A DNA stretch of 64,000 nt from Spiribacter halobius (GTDB taxonomy: Bacteria > Pseudomonadota > Gammaproteobacteria > Nitrococcales > Nitrococcaceae), in contig NZ_CP086615.1 of the NCBI RefSeq assembly GCF_020883455.1, positions 3,464,501 through 3,528,500 on the forward strand, in the 5' to 3' direction. Position numbers and translations under genes: made by a program. The notes under the pieces were generated by a model that searched no databases, was not told where the DNA came from, and saw only the letters and a list, made by a program, of their open reading frames with translations. Shown in pieces: positions 62,997 through 64,000 of the stretch (position 1 is its first letter; the number at the start of each line of letters is the position of its first letter).

Positions 62997-64000
62997 CTAC
63001 TTCATAAGGACGTACTCCCCCGGCGCATCCGTGATTGGCGCGTAGCCGGCGTCCAGGTTCCCCATGGCCGGCGGGGGGCCGCGGCGGCCGGAGTGCTGGC
63101 GCAGCCACTGGTGCCATTCCGGCCACCAGGAGCCCTGCTGGCGCGGGGTCTCTCGCTCGAAGCGCTCGGGCGGCACGATGGGGCCGAGGGGCTCGTGCAC
63201 CGCGACCTGGAAGGTGCGCCGGGGATGCCCCGGCGGGGTGACGATACCCGCATTGTGCCCGCCGCTGGTGAGCAGGAACGTCACCTCCGTGCGCGCCAGG
63301 CGCACGATCTTGTACACCGAGCGCCAGGGGGCGACGTGGTCCGTCACCGTCCCCACCGCGAACACGGGCTCGGCGATGTCGCCCACGGCTACCGGGCGGC
63401 CGTCCACGTCGTAGCGGCCTTCCACCAGATCGTTGTGCAGGAACAGATCCCGCAGGTATTCGCTGTGCATGCGGTAGGGCAGCCGCGTGGAGTCGGCATT
63501 CCAGGCCATGAGATCGAAGGGCTTCTCGCGCTCGCCGAGCAGGTAGTTGCGCACCAGACGGGACCAGATCAGGTCCTGCGAGCGCAGCAGCTGAAACGCC
63601 CCGGCCATCTGGCCGCGGCCGAGATAGCCGCGGGCCCACATGACGTCCTCGAGGAAGCTGACCTGGCTCTCGTCGATGAACAGATCCAGCTCGCCCGGCT
63701 CGGTGAAGTCGGTCTGGGCGGCGAGCAGGGTGAGCGTGGCGAGGCGCTGGTCACCATCCCGCCCCATGGCCGCGGCGGCGAGGCTGAGCAAGGTGCCCCC
63801 AAGGCAGTAGCCGACGGCGTGCACCTTGCGCTCGGGGACGATGGCATTGACCGCGTCCAGCGCGGCCATCACCCCGAGTCGCCGGTAGTCGTCCATGCCG
63901 AGGTCGCGGTCCTCCGCCCCCGGGTTCTTCCAGGAGATGGCAAACACCGTGTGCCCCTGGCCCACCAGGTACTCGATCAGCGACCTGCCGGGCGCCAGGT
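62997..64000 (-). CDS. phaC: poly(3-hydroxyalkanoate) synthase PhaC, C-terminal part
   Basis: Polyester synthase of the class I/II type; only the last 335 or so residues are in the window and the frame is open to its right edge. The catalytic Cys is in KVHAVGYCLGGTLLSLAAAA (lipase-like box with Cys). The Asp is near FAVGTVTDHVAPWRSVYKIV and the His in FLLTSGGHNAGIVTPPGHPR. GSWWPEWHQWLRQHSG and YVLMK end the protein as in PhaC. It points to storage of polyhydroxyalkanoate granules. Confidence 0.93.
   Translation of the reverse strand, partial: LAPGRSLIEYLVGQGHTVFAISWKNPGAEDRDLGMDDYRRLGVMAALDAVNAIVPERKVHAVGYCLGGTLLSLAAAAMGRDGDQRLATLTLLAAQTDFTEPGELDLFIDESQVSFLEDVMWARGYLGRGQMAGAFQLLRSQDLIWSRLVRNYLLGEREKPFDLMAWNADSTRLPYRMHSEYLRDLFLHNDLVEGRYDVDGRPVAVGDIAEPVFAVGTVTDHVAPWRSVYKIVRLARTEVTFLLTSGGHNAGIVTPPGHPRRTFQVAVHEPLGPIVPPERFERETPRQQGSWWPEWHQWLRQHSGRRGPPPAMGNLDAGYAPITDAPGEYVLMK

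Overview
The window is a chromosomal segment of a GC-rich gammaproteobacterium. The order ygfB-pepP-ubiH-ubiF beside TIGR02449-zapA and 6S RNA, the lgt-thyA-folA block, the rho/trxA pair and RfaH with an ops site are all gammaproteobacterial signatures. The split glycine dehydrogenase (gcvPA/gcvPB), a PhaC polyester synthase and many REP hairpins would fit the Ectothiorhodospiraceae/Chromatiales, but that placement is inference.

Layout. Bases 1-11300 hold a minus-strand surface-polysaccharide operon: an EPS-type MarR regulator, a Wzx flippase, a sulfotransferase, a family-2 glycosyltransferase, a Wzy-like polymerase, two more glycosyltransferases, then gmd and fcl for GDP-L-fucose. It looks AT-richer than its surroundings. 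It holds two transposase remnants and a truncated nucleotide-sugar dehydrogenase, and an IS3 element borders it. Its leader carries an exact 13-base ops element, and rfaH lies 2 kb away, so the operon is very likely RfaH-controlled. Further polysaccharide genes follow (capI, tviB, wzz), with a VapBC-type toxin-antitoxin pair and a REP-associated tyrosine transposase among them. Bases 20200-26000 carry a sapC remnant and the operon gcvT-gcvH-gcvPA-tpx-gcvPB. Bases 26300-33300 carry ubiquinone hydroxylases, pepP, ygfB, TIGR02449-zapA, a GDPD gene, 6S RNA and 5-FTHF cyclo-ligase. Bases 33400-50130 are housekeeping: EVE protein, Bax-like hydrolase, argA-argE, rlmI-like, lgt, thyA, folA, fadL, rho, trxA, nudE, cysQ, opgD. 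Bases 50250-61770 form a divergent catabolic locus: a dipeptide-type ABC transporter, an M20 amidohydrolase and an unknown protein on one strand; an RpiR regulator, an N-acylamino-acid racemase/dipeptide epimerase-like enzyme and an asparaginase on the other. A near-perfect palindromic operator sits between them. fabI and the 3' part of phaC close the window.

The most unusual content lies between the genes. (1) Four intergenic elements have ends built from tandem 9-mers of the type AACACAACG in inverted orientation. Three are short (82-165 bp), gene-less and palindromic or TIR-flanked; one (453 bp) carries a GxxExxY nuclease-like gene whose first codons are the terminal repeat. This looks like an autonomous/MITE pair. 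(2) Three elements are bounded by inverted arrays of an 8-mer TTTGAACT unit, two of them enclosing GTAGGTCG-type REP hairpins. (3) Two stem-loops share a conserved 52-base loop but have unrelated 25-28 bp stems. (4) Several genes end in perfect inverted repeats with the stop codon in the loop or centre. (5) About a dozen GTAG/GTGG-type REP hairpins are plausibly served by the RAYT at 15937-16464.

All assignments come from reading protein motifs and DNA patterns by eye. Start codons were chosen from family alignment by memory and visible Shine-Dalgarno sites.
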